NCBI RefSeq assembly: GCF_001424565.1
Contig: NZ_LMOL01000016.1
Coordinates: 222,523-286,522 of the forward strand
Length of the DNA: 64,000 nt
DNA from: Arthrobacter sp. Leaf141
Lineage (GTDB): Bacteria; Actinomycetota; Actinomycetes; Actinomycetales; Micrococcaceae
Direction of reading: 5' to 3'
This document shows positions 52,516-62,277 of the stretch, piece after piece. Made by a program: the position numbers and the translations under genes. The notes under the pieces are model-generated. The model did no database searches. It was given only the letters and a program-made list of their open reading frames with translations, and was not told the origin of the DNA. Within the stretch, counting starts at the first letter, position 1. The number at the start of each line of letters is the position of its first letter.

Positions 52516-53673
52516 ATGGTTTTGGATACGGAGACCCTCCGGCTCTCATTCGGCATAATGGCGCTGGCCCTCGTTGTGCTTTTTTACTTCTCCGCCTACC
52601 GGGTGACGCGCTCGCCGTACAGTGGCTGGTGGTGTGTGGCCCTGCTGTTTTTCCTGGCGGGCTCGGCGTGCTTCCTGCTGGACGGCACCGCCCACCAGGT
52701 CTGGGCCAATCCGTTGGGCAACACCCTGCTGGTGCACGGCGGCGTGGCCGTGTGGGCCGGGGCCCGTTCGCTCCGGACAGCTGCGCCGAACAAGTGGGCC
52801 TTCGCGGCAATCCCCGTGGTCACCCTGGTGGCCTCCGTCCTGGACAACCCGGCCACCAACGTGTGGTCAGGCGGCCCCGTGTTCCTGTTTGCCATGGCCC
52901 TGACCATCGGCCTGGGCTCCCGCGAACTGTGGCGCCTTGAACCGGGCTACTCCCGCGTCCGGATCCCCATGGCCACGGCTGCGGGCGGGCTGGCCCTGTT
53001 TTACTTCCTCCGCTGGGTGGCCTTCCTGCTGGAAGGCCAGAACGGCCCCACCTTCACCACCATCTTCGGCTCAGCCGTGACCACCATGATCACCATGGTG
53101 CTCCTGGTGGTGGTCTCCTTCAGCATGGCCGCCCTCAGCAGCGAACAGCAGACCCGGGCCCTGCGCGTGGTGGCCACCCGCGACGACCTGACCGGCCTGT
53201 TGAACCGGAAGGCCTTCCTGGACCTGGCCGCTGAACAGCTGTCCGACCGGGCCATCACGGGAGGCTCCGGTGCCTTGATCCTGGCCGACCTGGACCACTT
53301 CAAAGCGGTCAACGACACCTTTGGGCACGCGGCCGGGGATGTCGCACTGAAGGCCTTCGCCACCGCCTGCACGGACACCGTACGGACCACCGACCTGGCG
53401 GGGCGGTACGGCGGCGAGGAGTTTGTCATCCTTATCCCCGGTGCCAGCGCCGAACGGGCGGAGCTGATCGCCGGGGAAATCAGCCGCCGGCTGGCTGCCT
53501 CGCCCACGGTGGACGGCATGGTGATGCCCACCGTGAGCTACGGCATTTCAACGTACGACGCCGGTACCGCTGACATCGACGACGTGATCGTCACAGCGGA
53601 CGCGGCGTTGTACACGGCCAAGTCGCTGGGCCGGAACCGGATTGCCCGCAGCGACCACCGCGGCCTCAGCTGA
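52516..53673 (+). CDS. Membrane GGDEF diguanylate cyclase
   Basis: This 385-residue protein has an N-terminal membrane region of seven to eight helices (about 1-205) and a C-terminal GGDEF domain (about 225-380) with RDDLTGLLNRKAF, ADLDHFKAVNDTFGHAAGD and the active GGEEF signature in RYGGEEFVIL. It likely makes cyclic di-GMP in response to an envelope cue. No EAL partner lies near. The start is weakly supported: ATG 52516 lacks a strong ribosome site. It converges on a Gfo/Idh gene with 8-base overlap. Confidence 0.87.
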   Translation: MVLDTETLRLSFGIMALALVVLFYFSAYRVTRSPYSGWWCVALLFFLAGSACFLLDGTAHQVWANPLGNTLLVHGGVAVWAGARSLRTAAPNKWAFAAIPVVTLVASVLDNPATNVWSGGPVFLFAMALTIGLGSRELWRLEPGYSRVRIPMATAAGGLALFYFLRWVAFLLEGQNGPTFTTIFGSAVTTMITMVLLVVVSFSMAALSSEQQTRALRVVATRDDLTGLLNRKAFLDLAAEQLSDRAITGGSGALILADLDHFKAVNDTFGHAAGDVALKAFATACTDTVRTTDLAGRYGGEEFVILIPGASAERAELIAGEISRRLAASPTVDGMVMPTVSYGISTYDAGTADIDDVIVTADAALYTAKSLGRNRIARSDHRGLS

Positions 53674-54766
53674 CCGCAGGCTCCGGGACCGTCAAGGGAA
53701 CCAGGGCTGGCCGCGCCGCGGTGCTTTCAATAGCCACGGTCCTGCCCGTCCCGGCGGCCACCAGGACCGACTCCATAACCTCCAGGACATGGTAGGCCAG
53801 CCGGCCGCCTGCCCGCGGCTCGCTGCCGGGCGGGGTGGCGGCGAGGTCCGCCAGGCCGGCGCCCCGTCCTGCGTCCACAAAGCCTGCTGACACCGGAAGC
53901 ACCTCCCAGCCGGCGGCGCCCAGCGCGAAAAGCTCAACATCGCCGTCGAACCGGTTGGGATCCGGGACCACCAGCGAGCCGCGCTCGCCGTGGATTTCGA
54001 GGTTGGGCGCCTTGGTGCGCACGGCGTCGAAGCTCATCACCAGGGTGGAGATGGCACCATCGGCGTGCGTCAACATGGCTGCGACGTGCGAGTCAACGGC
54101 CACCGGAATCACCTCGCCTTCGCGGGCGCCTGAGCCGATGATGCGCTCGGTCCGGGTCCGGCTGGCGGCGCCGGTCACTGACACCACCGGGCCCAGCAGG
54201 TTCACCAGTGCACTGACGTAGTACGGGCCCATGTCCAGGAGCGGCCCGCCGCCGGGCTGGTAGTAGAAGTCCGGATTCGGATGCCAGGATTCGTGTCCCG
54301 GCGTTGCCATCATGGCCATGGCAGACACCGGCCGGCCGATCAGGCCGTCGTCGATCGCTTTCCGCGCCGTCTGGATGCCCGTGCCGAGGACGGTGTCCGG
54401 CGCGCAGCCCACCACAACGCCAGCCGCATCCGCCGCGGCCAGGACATCCTTGGCCTCGGCCAGGGTTGCCGCCAGCGGCTTCTCGCCGTAGACGCCCTTA
54501 CCGGCGGCAATGGCTTGGAGCGCCACCTCGGCGTGGACGGCGGGGATGGTCAGGTTCAGCACCACATCCACCGCGGGATCCGCCAGTAGTTCCCCGACCC
54601 CGACGGCGCGGGCGCCCGGGTGGGCATCGGCCACCGCCTGTGCGCGGGCAGGATCGATGTCCGCCACGGCCACCAGGCGGATCGAGTCGTCCTTGGTAAA
54701 GGTGGCCAGGTACTGGGTGCTGATGGCGCCGCAGCCCACCATTCCGATGTTCAACGGCTTGCCCAC
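53666..54766 (-). CDS. Gfo/Idh/MocA-family oxidoreductase
   Basis: This 366-residue NAD(P)-dependent sugar dehydrogenase has the Rossmann MVGCGAISTQYL, EKPLAATLAEAKDVL catalytic-region Lys and a C-terminal GPYYVSALVNLLGPV. It probably oxidises a sugar or sugar derivative; the substrate is unknown. GTG 54766 overlaps the ThuA stop region and has an AAAGGGG site. It is the third gene of the Gfo/Idh-ThuA-Gfo/Idh group. Confidence 0.85.
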   Translation of the reverse strand: MGKPLNIGMVGCGAISTQYLATFTKDDSIRLVAVADIDPARAQAVADAHPGARAVGVGELLADPAVDVVLNLTIPAVHAEVALQAIAAGKGVYGEKPLAATLAEAKDVLAAADAAGVVVGCAPDTVLGTGIQTARKAIDDGLIGRPVSAMAMMATPGHESWHPNPDFYYQPGGGPLLDMGPYYVSALVNLLGPVVSVTGAASRTRTERIIGSGAREGEVIPVAVDSHVAAMLTHADGAISTLVMSFDAVRTKAPNLEIHGERGSLVVPDPNRFDGDVELFALGAAGWEVLPVSAGFVDAGRGAGLADLAATPPGSEPRAGGRLAYHVLEVMESVLVAAGTGRTVAIESTAARPALVPLTVPEPAVS

Positions 54767-55449
54767 AGCATGCCCCTTTCGATGATGGTCCGGACGTTGG
54801 TGTCCTGGAGGACTTCCACGCGGTGACCCGGTGTGCTGACGAAGATCCTGCCGGCACCCCATTGCCGGGTCCAGATGGCGGGGGAGGTCACTTCCCGCTG
54901 CCAAGGGTCCCAGGACCGGGCCTTCTGAGTGGTGGTGGCCAGGACGTCGATGTAATCGTCCGAGAGGACCCAGTACTGCTCGGTTTCGAGCTCAAAATCG
55001 GCGATGCCCTCGGTGATGGGGTGTCCAGCAGCCGCGGGGAGCATGTTCACCGTATACGGCACGTAGTTGTCTGCCTGTTCACCCTTGAGTTCGTCGGCGT
55101 GCTTGCCAGGATGGCAGGCGAATTGGCCCCCGATCAGGTGCAGGTAGTCCGAGGTGTTCCGGTAGGAATCGGCGATGCCGCCGTGCCAGCCGGCCAGCCC
55201 GGTGCCGCTTTCGACGGCCGCCCGGAGTCCCCTAAACTCATCCTGCTCAATGGTGGACATGGTCATGCACTGGACGATCAGGTCCACCCCGGCCATGTAT
55301 TCCGGATCGGCATATATTTTGGCGGATTCCTCCACGCGAACGGTGTAGCCGTTTTCTTCCAGGAACGGGATGAAGAGCTCCGTGGCTTCGACGGGTTGGT
55401 GGCCGTCCCAGCCGCCGCGGACCACAAGTGCATTTTTGCTGCCGGTCAT
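54751..55449 (-). CDS. ThuA-like domain protein
   Basis: This 232-residue protein has the ThuA amidotransferase-like fold, with VVRGGWDGHQPVEA at the start and GLAGWHGGIADSY, the conserved region. ThuA proteins are associated with trehalose or disaccharide use, often in 3-keto-sugar steps. ATG 55449 follows GAGGAAT. It lies between two Gfo/Idh genes and overlaps the next by 16 bases. Confidence 0.85.
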   Translation of the reverse strand: MTGSKNALVVRGGWDGHQPVEATELFIPFLEENGYTVRVEESAKIYADPEYMAGVDLIVQCMTMSTIEQDEFRGLRAAVESGTGLAGWHGGIADSYRNTSDYLHLIGGQFACHPGKHADELKGEQADNYVPYTVNMLPAAAGHPITEGIADFELETEQYWVLSDDYIDVLATTTQKARSWDPWQREVTSPAIWTRQWGAGRIFVSTPGHRVEVLQDTNVRTIIERGMLWASR

Positions 55450-55498
55450 TAATATTCCTCTAACTGCATGGATCTGTCGGGATTGCTGGTGGGCTGGT

Positions 55499-56677
55499 TC
55501 AGACGCTGTGCCATTGCGACGACGCCCCGGCGCTGGCCTCCACAGCCGCCAGGACGCGCTGCACCTGGAGTGCGTCGGCGAAGGAGGGCTCGGGCTGCTG
55601 GCCGGCCGCAAGGGCGGTGACCAGGTCCACCACCTGGTGTGTGAAGCCGTGTTCGTAACCCAGCCCATGGCCCGTGGGCCACCAGTTACCCACGTAAGGG
55701 TGCTCGGGCTCGGTAACGATGATCCGGCGGAACCCGGCATCCGGGCCTTCGGCGGCGTCGTAATAGGACAGAACGTTGTTGTCCTCGAAGTCGAAGGCCA
55801 ACGAGCCCTTGGTGCCGTTGAATTCAAGCCGCATCGCGTTCTTGCGGCCCAGTGCCATCCGGGTGGCCTCAAAGACGCCCACCGGCCCGCCGTCGAACCG
55901 TGCCGTGAAGATCGCGGCGTCGTCCACCGTGACGGTTCCCCGCGGTCCCTCGGCCGCCGTATTGCCGTGGCCACCGAGCCCCACGAGGTCTCCGCCGAGC
56001 GGACGGTCCGGGACGAACGTCTCCAGCAGCGCTGACACCCCGGTGATGTGGCGGCCCAGGATCCACTGCGCGGCGTCGACAATGTGGGCGCCAATGTCCC
56101 CGAGTGCGCCGGAGCCTGACTTCGACTTGTCCAGCCGCCAGGTCATGGGGGCGTTCGCATCGCTGAGCCAATCCTGAAGGTACTGCGCCCGGACGTGCCG
56201 GATGGTACCCAGCCTGCCTTCGGCCACCATACGCCGGGCCAGCGCGAGGGCAGGGGTCCTGCGGTAGGTGAACCCGCACATGGCGAAGATGCCGTTCCGG
56301 GCCGCGGCCGCAGCAGCCGCCGTCATTTGTTCAGCCTCGGCCACCGTATTGGCGAGGGGCTTCTCGCACAGCACGTGCTTGCCGGCGGACAGGGCGGCGA
56401 TGGCAATCTCGGCGTGCGTATCGCCGGGGGTGCAGATATCGATCAGGTCAATGTCGTCGCGCTCCAGCAGCCGCTGCCAGTCAGTTTCCACCGAAGCCCA
56501 GCCCATTTTGGCTGCGGCGGCTTCGACCGAGGCTGCGCTCCGGCCGGCGACTGCTGTCAGTTCGGGCCGGAGCGGCAGGTCGAAAAAGCGGGGGGCGGTG
56601 CGCCAGGCGTGTGAGTGGGCGGCACCCATAAAGGCGTAGCCCACCATGCCAACACGCAGCGGGGATGGAGTGGTCAT
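55499..56677 (-). CDS. Gfo/Idh/MocA-family oxidoreductase
   Basis: This 392-residue NAD(P)-dependent oxidoreductase has the Rossmann segment VGMVGYAFMGAAHSHAW, the catalytic motif EKPLANTVAEAEQM and the GDIGAHIVDAAQWILG conserved helix. It likely acts on a sugar derivative with the ThuA protein. ATG 56677 follows GAGGACC. It heads the minus-strand operon and lies opposite the LacI gene, across the TTTCGAAA sites. Confidence 0.87.
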   Translation of the reverse strand: MTTPSPLRVGMVGYAFMGAAHSHAWRTAPRFFDLPLRPELTAVAGRSAASVEAAAAKMGWASVETDWQRLLERDDIDLIDICTPGDTHAEIAIAALSAGKHVLCEKPLANTVAEAEQMTAAAAAAARNGIFAMCGFTYRRTPALALARRMVAEGRLGTIRHVRAQYLQDWLSDANAPMTWRLDKSKSGSGALGDIGAHIVDAAQWILGRHITGVSALLETFVPDRPLGGDLVGLGGHGNTAAEGPRGTVTVDDAAIFTARFDGGPVGVFEATRMALGRKNAMRLEFNGTKGSLAFDFEDNNVLSYYDAAEGPDAGFRRIIVTEPEHPYVGNWWPTGHGLGYEHGFTHQVVDLVTALAAGQQPEPSFADALQVQRVLAAVEASAGASSQWHSV

Positions 56678-56696
56678 AGGTCCTCGTTGACTCAGG

Positions 56697-56714
56697 TTTC
56701 GAAACATTTCGAAA
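56697..56714. promoter_or_regulatory. Tandem TTTCGAAA sites before the Gfo/Idh operon
   Basis: TTTCGAAA occurs at 56697-56704 and 56707-56714, separated by 2 bases, 20-37 bases before the Gfo/Idh ATG. A third copy is at 56805-56812, directly before the LacI gene. Central CG and palindromic arms fit LacI-family operators. Confidence 0.65.
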
Positions 56715-56804
56715 AGATGTACGCTTTTCTCTTATTGAAATCTATTACCAATAAGCTGAACCGGTCAATGCCACGGACGTCTTCTTCATTTGAGCAGCGA
56801 ATGT

Positions 56805-56812
56805 TTTCGAAA
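56805..56812. promoter_or_regulatory. TTTCGAAA site at the LacI gene start
   Basis: A TTTCGAAA palindrome 8 bases before the lacI-type ATG, overlapping its ribosome site. It matches the two sites at 56697-56714, so LacI could repress both directions. Confidence 0.55.
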
Positions 56813-56820
56813 GGTTGGTC

Positions 56821-57849
56821 ATGGCGGAAGAGCAATCGAAGTGGACTCTGGCGCAGCTGGCCCATGAAGCGGGAGCGTCGGCCTCCACCGTCTCCAAGGT
56901 CATCAACGGCAGGCCTGACGTTTCCGCCGCGACCCGTGCCAGGGTCCTGGCAGTGCTGGACCGCACCGGCTACAGGTCTCCGGTGCAGCAGCGGCGCGCC
57001 CTGGAAGACGTTCCCGTGGTGGAAGTGGTGCTCGATTCGCTCAACTCCGCCTACACGGCTGAGGTGGTCACCGGAATCCTTGGCTACGCCGCGGACCAGG
57101 GTGTGGAGGTGCTGGTCACTGCCATCGGCGCCGGCGGCTCCCGGCCCTTGAATCCGGAACAGCGAGCCCAGCGCATTGTGGACCAGGGGCGGACCGGCCT
57201 GATCCTGGTGACGTCAGCCTTCGGCAACGGTCCACTGGACGCATTCCACCGGCGCGGGGTTCCCGTAGTGGTCATCGATCCACTCAATCCGCCGCCGGAC
57301 GAGGTGGTAAGCATCGGCTCGACGGACTGGACGGGAGCCAAGGATGCCACCAGCCACCTGCTGGGCCTGGGCCACCGGCGGATCGCGTTCCTCAGCGGTC
57401 CGGAATCCATGGAGTGCAACCAGGCCAGGCTGCACGGGTACCTGGCTGCCCTGCGGGCGGCCGGGGTGGCGGTGGATGGCCGCCTGATCATCCCCGGCAG
57501 CTTCAGGACCGACGACGGCGCCAGGCGGCTGGGTGAACTGCTCCGGCTGGAGCCACGCCCCACAGCCGTTTTCGCCGCCAGCGACACGATCGCCCTCGGA
57601 GTGATGTCCGAGGCGCTGCGCCGGCAGCTCCGTGTGCCTGAGGACCTCAGCGTGGTGGGCTTTGACGGAATCCGCCAGGGCGCGGAGTCGGTACCGGCGC
57701 TGACCACCGTTGCCCAGCCCCTGCGCGAGATCGGCCGGGCCGCACTCCGGGTGGTCCTCCGCCAGGTCAAGGGCGAGGTCCCCGATTCGCGCCGGGTTGA
57801 GCTCGCCACCCGGCTGCTGGTCCGCGAATCCACCGCGGCCATCGAATAA
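56821..57849 (+). CDS. LacI-family regulator
   Basis: This 342-residue repressor has an N-terminal helix-turn-helix (WTLAQLAHEAGASASTVSKVINGRPDVSAATRARV) and the periplasmic-binding-like ligand domain. It is divergent from the Gfo/Idh-ThuA operon, and TTTCGAAA sites lie between them, so local repression is likely. The ligand would be a sugar or its metabolite. ATG 56821 follows AAAGG; a TTG at 56815 is less likely. Confidence 0.9.
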   Translation: MAEEQSKWTLAQLAHEAGASASTVSKVINGRPDVSAATRARVLAVLDRTGYRSPVQQRRALEDVPVVEVVLDSLNSAYTAEVVTGILGYAADQGVEVLVTAIGAGGSRPLNPEQRAQRIVDQGRTGLILVTSAFGNGPLDAFHRRGVPVVVIDPLNPPPDEVVSIGSTDWTGAKDATSHLLGLGHRRIAFLSGPESMECNQARLHGYLAALRAAGVAVDGRLIIPGSFRTDDGARRLGELLRLEPRPTAVFAASDTIALGVMSEALRRQLRVPEDLSVVGFDGIRQGAESVPALTTVAQPLREIGRAALRVVLRQVKGEVPDSRRVELATRLLVRESTAAIE

Positions 57850-57858
57850 GTCTCAGTT

Positions 57859-57918
57859 TGTATACACAGGTGGCGTGATTGACGGATTTCCTCGCTGCTG
57901 ATGGTCGCTGTGTATACA
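57859..57918. promoter_or_regulatory. Paired TGTATACA operators before GntR-prp
   Basis: TGTATACA palindromes at 57859-57866 and 57911-57918 flank a short region before the GntR gene. They have the symmetry of GntR-family sites and suggest autoregulation of the GntR-prpDBC operon. Confidence 0.6.
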
Positions 57919-57926
57919 CTGAGGAT

Positions 57927-58562
57927 ATGCGTGCAAGCGAAAGGGCCTATACCGGCCTGCGGGGGGACATCCTCGACGGGCGGCTGCCTCCCGGTACAGT
58001 CCTCGCCGAGGTGGAGCAGGCCGAGCGTTTGGGCGTCTCCCGTACCCCGCTGCGCGAGGCGCTGCGCCGGTTGGCCGCCGAAGGCCTGGCCGCACCCGGC
58101 GGGCGGGGACTGGTGGTCACGGGCGTTCCGCTGGCGGCCATCGACGAACTCTTTGAGCTGCGCGAAACCCTTGAATGCCGGGCGGCGGCGCTTGCCGCTG
58201 AACGCGGGGATCCCGCCGTCTTCCGCGGCCTGCAGGAAGAGCTGCTGGCCGCGCCACTGCTGATCTCCGGTGACGTGCTTGAGCTGGCCGGGTACTACAC
58301 GTTGGTGGGCAGGCTGGATACCGCCATTGATGCCGCCATTGCCAACGCCTATTTGGCCCAGGCCATGCAGGGCCTTAGGGTCCACCTGGTCCGGATCCGC
58401 CGGCTCGCGGCCGACGACGCCGGCCGGCTGACCGCCGCCGCGGCGGAACACGCCGCCATTGCCGAGGCCATTGCGGACCGCAATGCGCACCTGGCCTCGG
58501 CAGCAGTAACACTTCATCTGCACCGCAGCCTTACGCACATCAAAGCAACCCACACGTCCTAG
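57927..58562 (+). CDS. GntR/FadR-type regulator of the prp operon
   Basis: This 211-residue regulator has a winged helix ([44 protein letters not shown]) and a C-terminal FCD domain. ATG 57927 follows GAGG. It lies 10 bases before prpD, so it is the first gene of the operon and likely controls propionate catabolism, with 2-methylcitrate or a related compound as ligand (inference). Confidence 0.88.
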   Translation: MRASERAYTGLRGDILDGRLPPGTVLAEVEQAERLGVSRTPLREALRRLAAEGLAAPGGRGLVVTGVPLAAIDELFELRETLECRAAALAAERGDPAVFRGLQEELLAAPLLISGDVLELAGYYTLVGRLDTAIDAAIANAYLAQAMQGLRVHLVRIRRLAADDAGRLTAAAAEHAAIAEAIADRNAHLASAAVTLHLHRSLTHIKATHTS

Positions 58563-58572
58563 AAGGAGTCCC

Positions 58573-60093
58573 ATGGTTCAGGAGCATCACGTCCGGGTTT
58601 ACCGGAGCGAGGAAAACCTTGCCCGCGAGGATCAGCTGGCGCACAAGATCGCCGTGGTTGCAGCTGATCCCGTCGAGGTAAGCGCGGAGGTGACGGAGAT
58701 GGTGATCAACCGGATCATCGACAATGCCTCGGTGGCCATCGCGTCGCTGAACCGGGCCCCTATCGTCGCGGCCAGGGCGCAGGCGCTCACGCACGGCCCC
58801 AGTACGGGCGGGAAGGGCGCCAGGGTGTTTGGCATTGCGGAACGTGTTTCCCCGGAATGGGCGGCGTGGGCCAACGGCGTTGCGGTCCGCGAACTGGACT
58901 ACCACGACACGTTCCTCGCAGCGGACTATTCCCACCCGGGGGACAACATCCCGCCGATCCTGGCCGTGGGCCAGCACGTGGGCTCCTCCGGCCGTGACCT
59001 GGTCAGGGCGATCGCCACCGGCTATGAGATCCAGGTGAACCTGGTGAAGGCCATTTGCCTGCACGAGCACAAGATCGACCACGTGGCGCACCTCGGCCCG
59101 TCGGCGGCCGCCGGGATCGGCACCCTCCTGGGCCTGGATGTGGAGACCATCTTCCAGTCCGTGGGTCAGGGCCTGCACACCACCACTGCCACCCGGCAAT
59201 CCCGCAAGGGCGAAATTTCCACCTGGAAGGCGCACGCCCCGGCGTTCGCCGGCAAAATGGCCGTAGAGGCGGTGGACAGGTCCATGCGCGGCCAGACGTC
59301 GCCGGTGCCCATCTACGAGGGCGAGGACGGTGTGATCGCCTGGCTGCTGGACGGACCGGACGCCTCCTACACGGTCCCGCTGCCGGTACCCGGAGAAGCG
59401 AAGCGCGCCATCCTGGACACGTACACCAAGGAACATTCCGCCGAGTACCAGGCCCAGGCCTGGATCGACCTTGCCCGGAAACTGAACCGCGAACACCCCG
59501 AGGCCACCGACCCCGCCAACGTGGCCTCCGTGCTCATCAAAACCAGCCACCACACGCACTACGTGATCGGCTCCGGCGCCAACGATCCCCAGAAGTACTC
59601 CCCAACGGCCTCGCGGGAAACCCTTGACCACTCCATCCCGTACATCTTCACTGTGGCCCTGCAGGACGGGTCCTGGCATCACGTTGATTCCTACGCCCCC
59701 GAACGCGCCGCCCGGCCGGACACCGTGGAACTCTGGCACAAGGTGTCCACCGAGGAAGACCCGGAGTGGACCCGGCGCTACCACTCGCTGGATATCAATG
59801 AGAAAGCCTTCGGCGGTTCCGTGGAGATCACCCTGAACGACGGCACGGTCATCACTGACCAGATCGCCGTGGCCGACGCCCACCCGCTCGGCGCCCGGCC
59901 GTTCGCCCGCGAGCAGTACGTGCACAAGTTCCGTACCCTTGCCGCCGGGCTCGTTGAGGAGGCCGAAATCGACAGGTTCCTCGCCGCCGTCGAACGCCTG
60001 CCCGAACTGGCTGCCGGCGAACTGGACCAGCTGAACATCGAGGCAGCACCGGGGATCATCAACCCCGCAGGCGCACCCAAGGGACTGTTCTAA
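58573..60093 (+). CDS. prpD: 2-methylcitrate dehydratase
   Basis: PrpD dehydrates 2-methylcitrate to 2-methylaconitate in the methylcitrate cycle for propionate. The 506-residue product has MmgE/PrpD-family features: [69 protein letters not shown] and [32 protein letters not shown]. The stop TAA is directly followed by the prpB ATG. Confidence 0.93.
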   Translation: MVQEHHVRVYRSEENLAREDQLAHKIAVVAADPVEVSAEVTEMVINRIIDNASVAIASLNRAPIVAARAQALTHGPSTGGKGARVFGIAERVSPEWAAWANGVAVRELDYHDTFLAADYSHPGDNIPPILAVGQHVGSSGRDLVRAIATGYEIQVNLVKAICLHEHKIDHVAHLGPSAAAGIGTLLGLDVETIFQSVGQGLHTTTATRQSRKGEISTWKAHAPAFAGKMAVEAVDRSMRGQTSPVPIYEGEDGVIAWLLDGPDASYTVPLPVPGEAKRAILDTYTKEHSAEYQAQAWIDLARKLNREHPEATDPANVASVLIKTSHHTHYVIGSGANDPQKYSPTASRETLDHSIPYIFTVALQDGSWHHVDSYAPERAARPDTVELWHKVSTEEDPEWTRRYHSLDINEKAFGGSVEITLNDGTVITDQIAVADAHPLGARPFAREQYVHKFRTLAAGLVEEAEIDRFLAAVERLPELAAGELDQLNIEAAPGIINPAGAPKGLF

Positions 60094-60999
60094 ATGCTGT
60101 ACTCGGCTGTGACCCCCGAACAGAAACGGATCCGGTTCCGGGAGCTCCTCGCGGCGGATACCATCGCGCAGTTCCCCGGCGCGTTCAACCCGCTCTCGGC
60201 CAGGCTGATTGAAGAAAAGGGATTCGAGGGCGTCTACATCTCCGGGGCCGTCCTGGCCAACGACCTGGGCCTGCCGGACATCGGCCTGACCACCCTCACG
60301 GAAGTGGCCACGCGCGCCGGCCAGATTGCCCGGATGACGGACCTGCCCGCGATCGTGGACGCTGACACCGGCTTTGGTGAGCCCATGAACGTGGCCCGCA
60401 CGGTCCAGGAGATCGAAAACGCCGGCCTGGCCGGACTGCACATCGAGGACCAGTTCAATCCCAAGCGCTGCGGGCACCTGGACGGGAAGAACGTGGTGGA
60501 CCTGGATACCGCCGCCAAACGCATCCGGGCCGCGGCGGACTCCCGCCGGGACCCCAATTTCCTCATCATGGCCCGCACGGACATCCGGGCCGTTGATGGA
60601 CTTGCGGCCGCGCAGGACCGCGCCAAAGCCCTGGTGGACGCCGGTGCGGACGCGATCTTCCCCGAAGCGATGGCCACGCTGGCCGAGTTCCAGGCCATCC
60701 GGGACGCCGTGGACGTGCCCATCCTGGCCAACATGACCGAATTCGGCAAAAGCGAGCTCTTCACCACCACCCAGCTCCAGGGCGTGGGCGTGAACATGGT
60801 CATATATCCGGTGACCCTGCTCCGTAGTGCCATGGGCGCTGCCGAGCGTACGCTGGACTCGATCAAGGCGGACGGAACGCAGGAAGCACAGGTTGGCGCC
60901 ATGCTGACCCGTGCACGGCTGTACGACCTCGTGGACTATGAGGGCTACAACCGGTTCGACTCGGGGGTCTTCAATTTCCAGGTGCCCGGGAAGCACTGA
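60094..60999 (+). CDS. prpB: 2-methylisocitrate lyase
   Basis: PrpB splits 2-methylisocitrate to pyruvate and succinate. This 301-residue member of the isocitrate lyase/PEP-mutase superfamily has VYISGAVLANDLGLPDIGLTT, the metal site in DADTGFGEP, and the catalytic Cys in FNPKRCGHLDGKNVV. It starts with no gap after prpD. Confidence 0.94.
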   Translation: MLYSAVTPEQKRIRFRELLAADTIAQFPGAFNPLSARLIEEKGFEGVYISGAVLANDLGLPDIGLTTLTEVATRAGQIARMTDLPAIVDADTGFGEPMNVARTVQEIENAGLAGLHIEDQFNPKRCGHLDGKNVVDLDTAAKRIRAAADSRRDPNFLIMARTDIRAVDGLAAAQDRAKALVDAGADAIFPEAMATLAEFQAIRDAVDVPILANMTEFGKSELFTTTQLQGVGVNMVIYPVTLLRSAMGAAERTLDSIKADGTQEAQVGAMLTRARLYDLVDYEGYNRFDSGVFNFQVPGKH

Positions 61000-61061
61000 C
61001 CCGCACCCACCGCCGGCCACGGCCGGCATCCGACAGGCGACAGGAACAAAGGAGTTTCAGC

Positions 61062-62201
61062 ATGGCTGAACAGGACATCAAAAAAGGCCTCGCCGGCGTG
61101 GTGGTGGACTACACCTCCGTCTCTGCGGTCAACTCGGACACCAACTCGCTGCTGTACCGCGGGTACCCGGTCCAGGAACTCGCCGCCCGATGCAGTTTCG
61201 AGGAGGTGGCCTACCTGCTGTGGAACGGGGAACTGCCTAGCGCGGAGCAGCTGGCGCAGTTCACGGCGCGGGAGAAAGCAGGCCGGGCCCTGGACCCCGT
61301 GGTGAAGCAGGTGATCGACGCGTTGCCCGAATCGGCACACCCCATGGACGTCTGCCGGACGGCGGCTTCGGTCCTGGGCGCCCGCCACCCGCAGGCCGAG
61401 GACCAGTCCCGCGAGGCCAACATGGCCAAAGCGATCGACCTCTTCGCCGCCATGCCTGCGGTGGTGGCCTACGACCAGCGCCGCCGGCACGGCCAGGACG
61501 TGGTGGAACCGCGCGATGACCTGGGCTACTCCGCGAACTTCCTGTGGATGACCTTCGGCGAGGAAGCCGTCCCCGAAGTGGAGGAGGCGTTCAACGTCTC
61601 GATGATTCTTTACGCCGAGCACTCCTTCAACGCCTCCACCTTCACCGCCCGGGTGATCACCTCCACCCTCGCGGACCTGCATTCCGCCGTGACGGGTGCC
61701 ATCGGGGCGCTGAAGGGCGCGCTGCACGGCGGCGCCAACGAGGCCGTGATGCACACCTTCGACGAGATCGGCATCCGCCCGGACGAACCCCTCGAGGAGG
61801 CTGCTGCCCGTGCCAAGGCATGGATGGAGGACGCCCTGGCCCAAAAAAAGAAGGTCATGGGCTTCGGCCACCGCGTCTACAAGCACGGGGACTCCCGCGT
61901 GCCCACCATGAAGACGGCCCTGGACAAAATGATCGCGCACTATGGCCGGCCCGAGCTGCTGGGGCTGTACCAGGGCCTGGAAACGGCAATGGACGAAGCC
62001 AAGGCGATCAAGCCGAACCTGGATTACCCGGCAGGGCCCACGTACCACCTCATGGGGTTCGACACCCACACCTTCACCCCGCTGTTTGTGGCCAGCAGGA
62101 TCACCGGCTGGACCGCGCACATCATGGAGCAGCTCGAATCAAACTCGCTGATCCGGCCGCTGAGCGAATACAACGGCCCGGCGGAACGGCACCTTCCGTA
62201 G
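61062..62201 (+). CDS. prpC: 2-methylcitrate synthase
   Basis: PrpC condenses propionyl-CoA with oxaloacetate. The 379-residue citrate-synthase-family protein has the catalytic His in ILYAEHSFNASTFTARV, the GALHGGANEAVM motif and MGFGHRVYKHGDSRV. The DYPAGPTYHLMGF segment is typical of the methylcitrate type. A GGAG precedes ATG 61062. It is the last gene of the prp operon and ends at a hairpin. Confidence 0.93.
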   Translation: MAEQDIKKGLAGVVVDYTSVSAVNSDTNSLLYRGYPVQELAARCSFEEVAYLLWNGELPSAEQLAQFTAREKAGRALDPVVKQVIDALPESAHPMDVCRTAASVLGARHPQAEDQSREANMAKAIDLFAAMPAVVAYDQRRRHGQDVVEPRDDLGYSANFLWMTFGEEAVPEVEEAFNVSMILYAEHSFNASTFTARVITSTLADLHSAVTGAIGALKGALHGGANEAVMHTFDEIGIRPDEPLEEAAARAKAWMEDALAQKKKVMGFGHRVYKHGDSRVPTMKTALDKMIAHYGRPELLGLYQGLETAMDEAKAIKPNLDYPAGPTYHLMGFDTHTFTPLFVASRITGWTAHIMEQLESNSLIRPLSEYNGPAERHLP

Positions 62202-62223
62202 GGCCGCGCCGGCTGCGGGAGCC

Positions 62224-62265
62224 CGACGGCGGTGGGTCACCTTGGATGGTGGCCCGCCGCCGTCG
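62224..62265. terminator. Hairpin between converging genes
   Basis: CGACGGCGG and CCGCCGTCG arms (9 bases, perfect) enclose a GC-rich interior that can extend the stem, between the prpC stop and the stop of the 62278 gene. It can end transcription from both sides. Confidence 0.6.
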
Positions 62266-62277
62266 TCGTGAGTCCTG

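Noticed and set aside
58540..61029. An 829-codon minus-strand open frame over the prp operon
   Set aside because: Shadow of prpD and prpB; His/Gly/Val-rich composition is typical of antisense frames in this genome.
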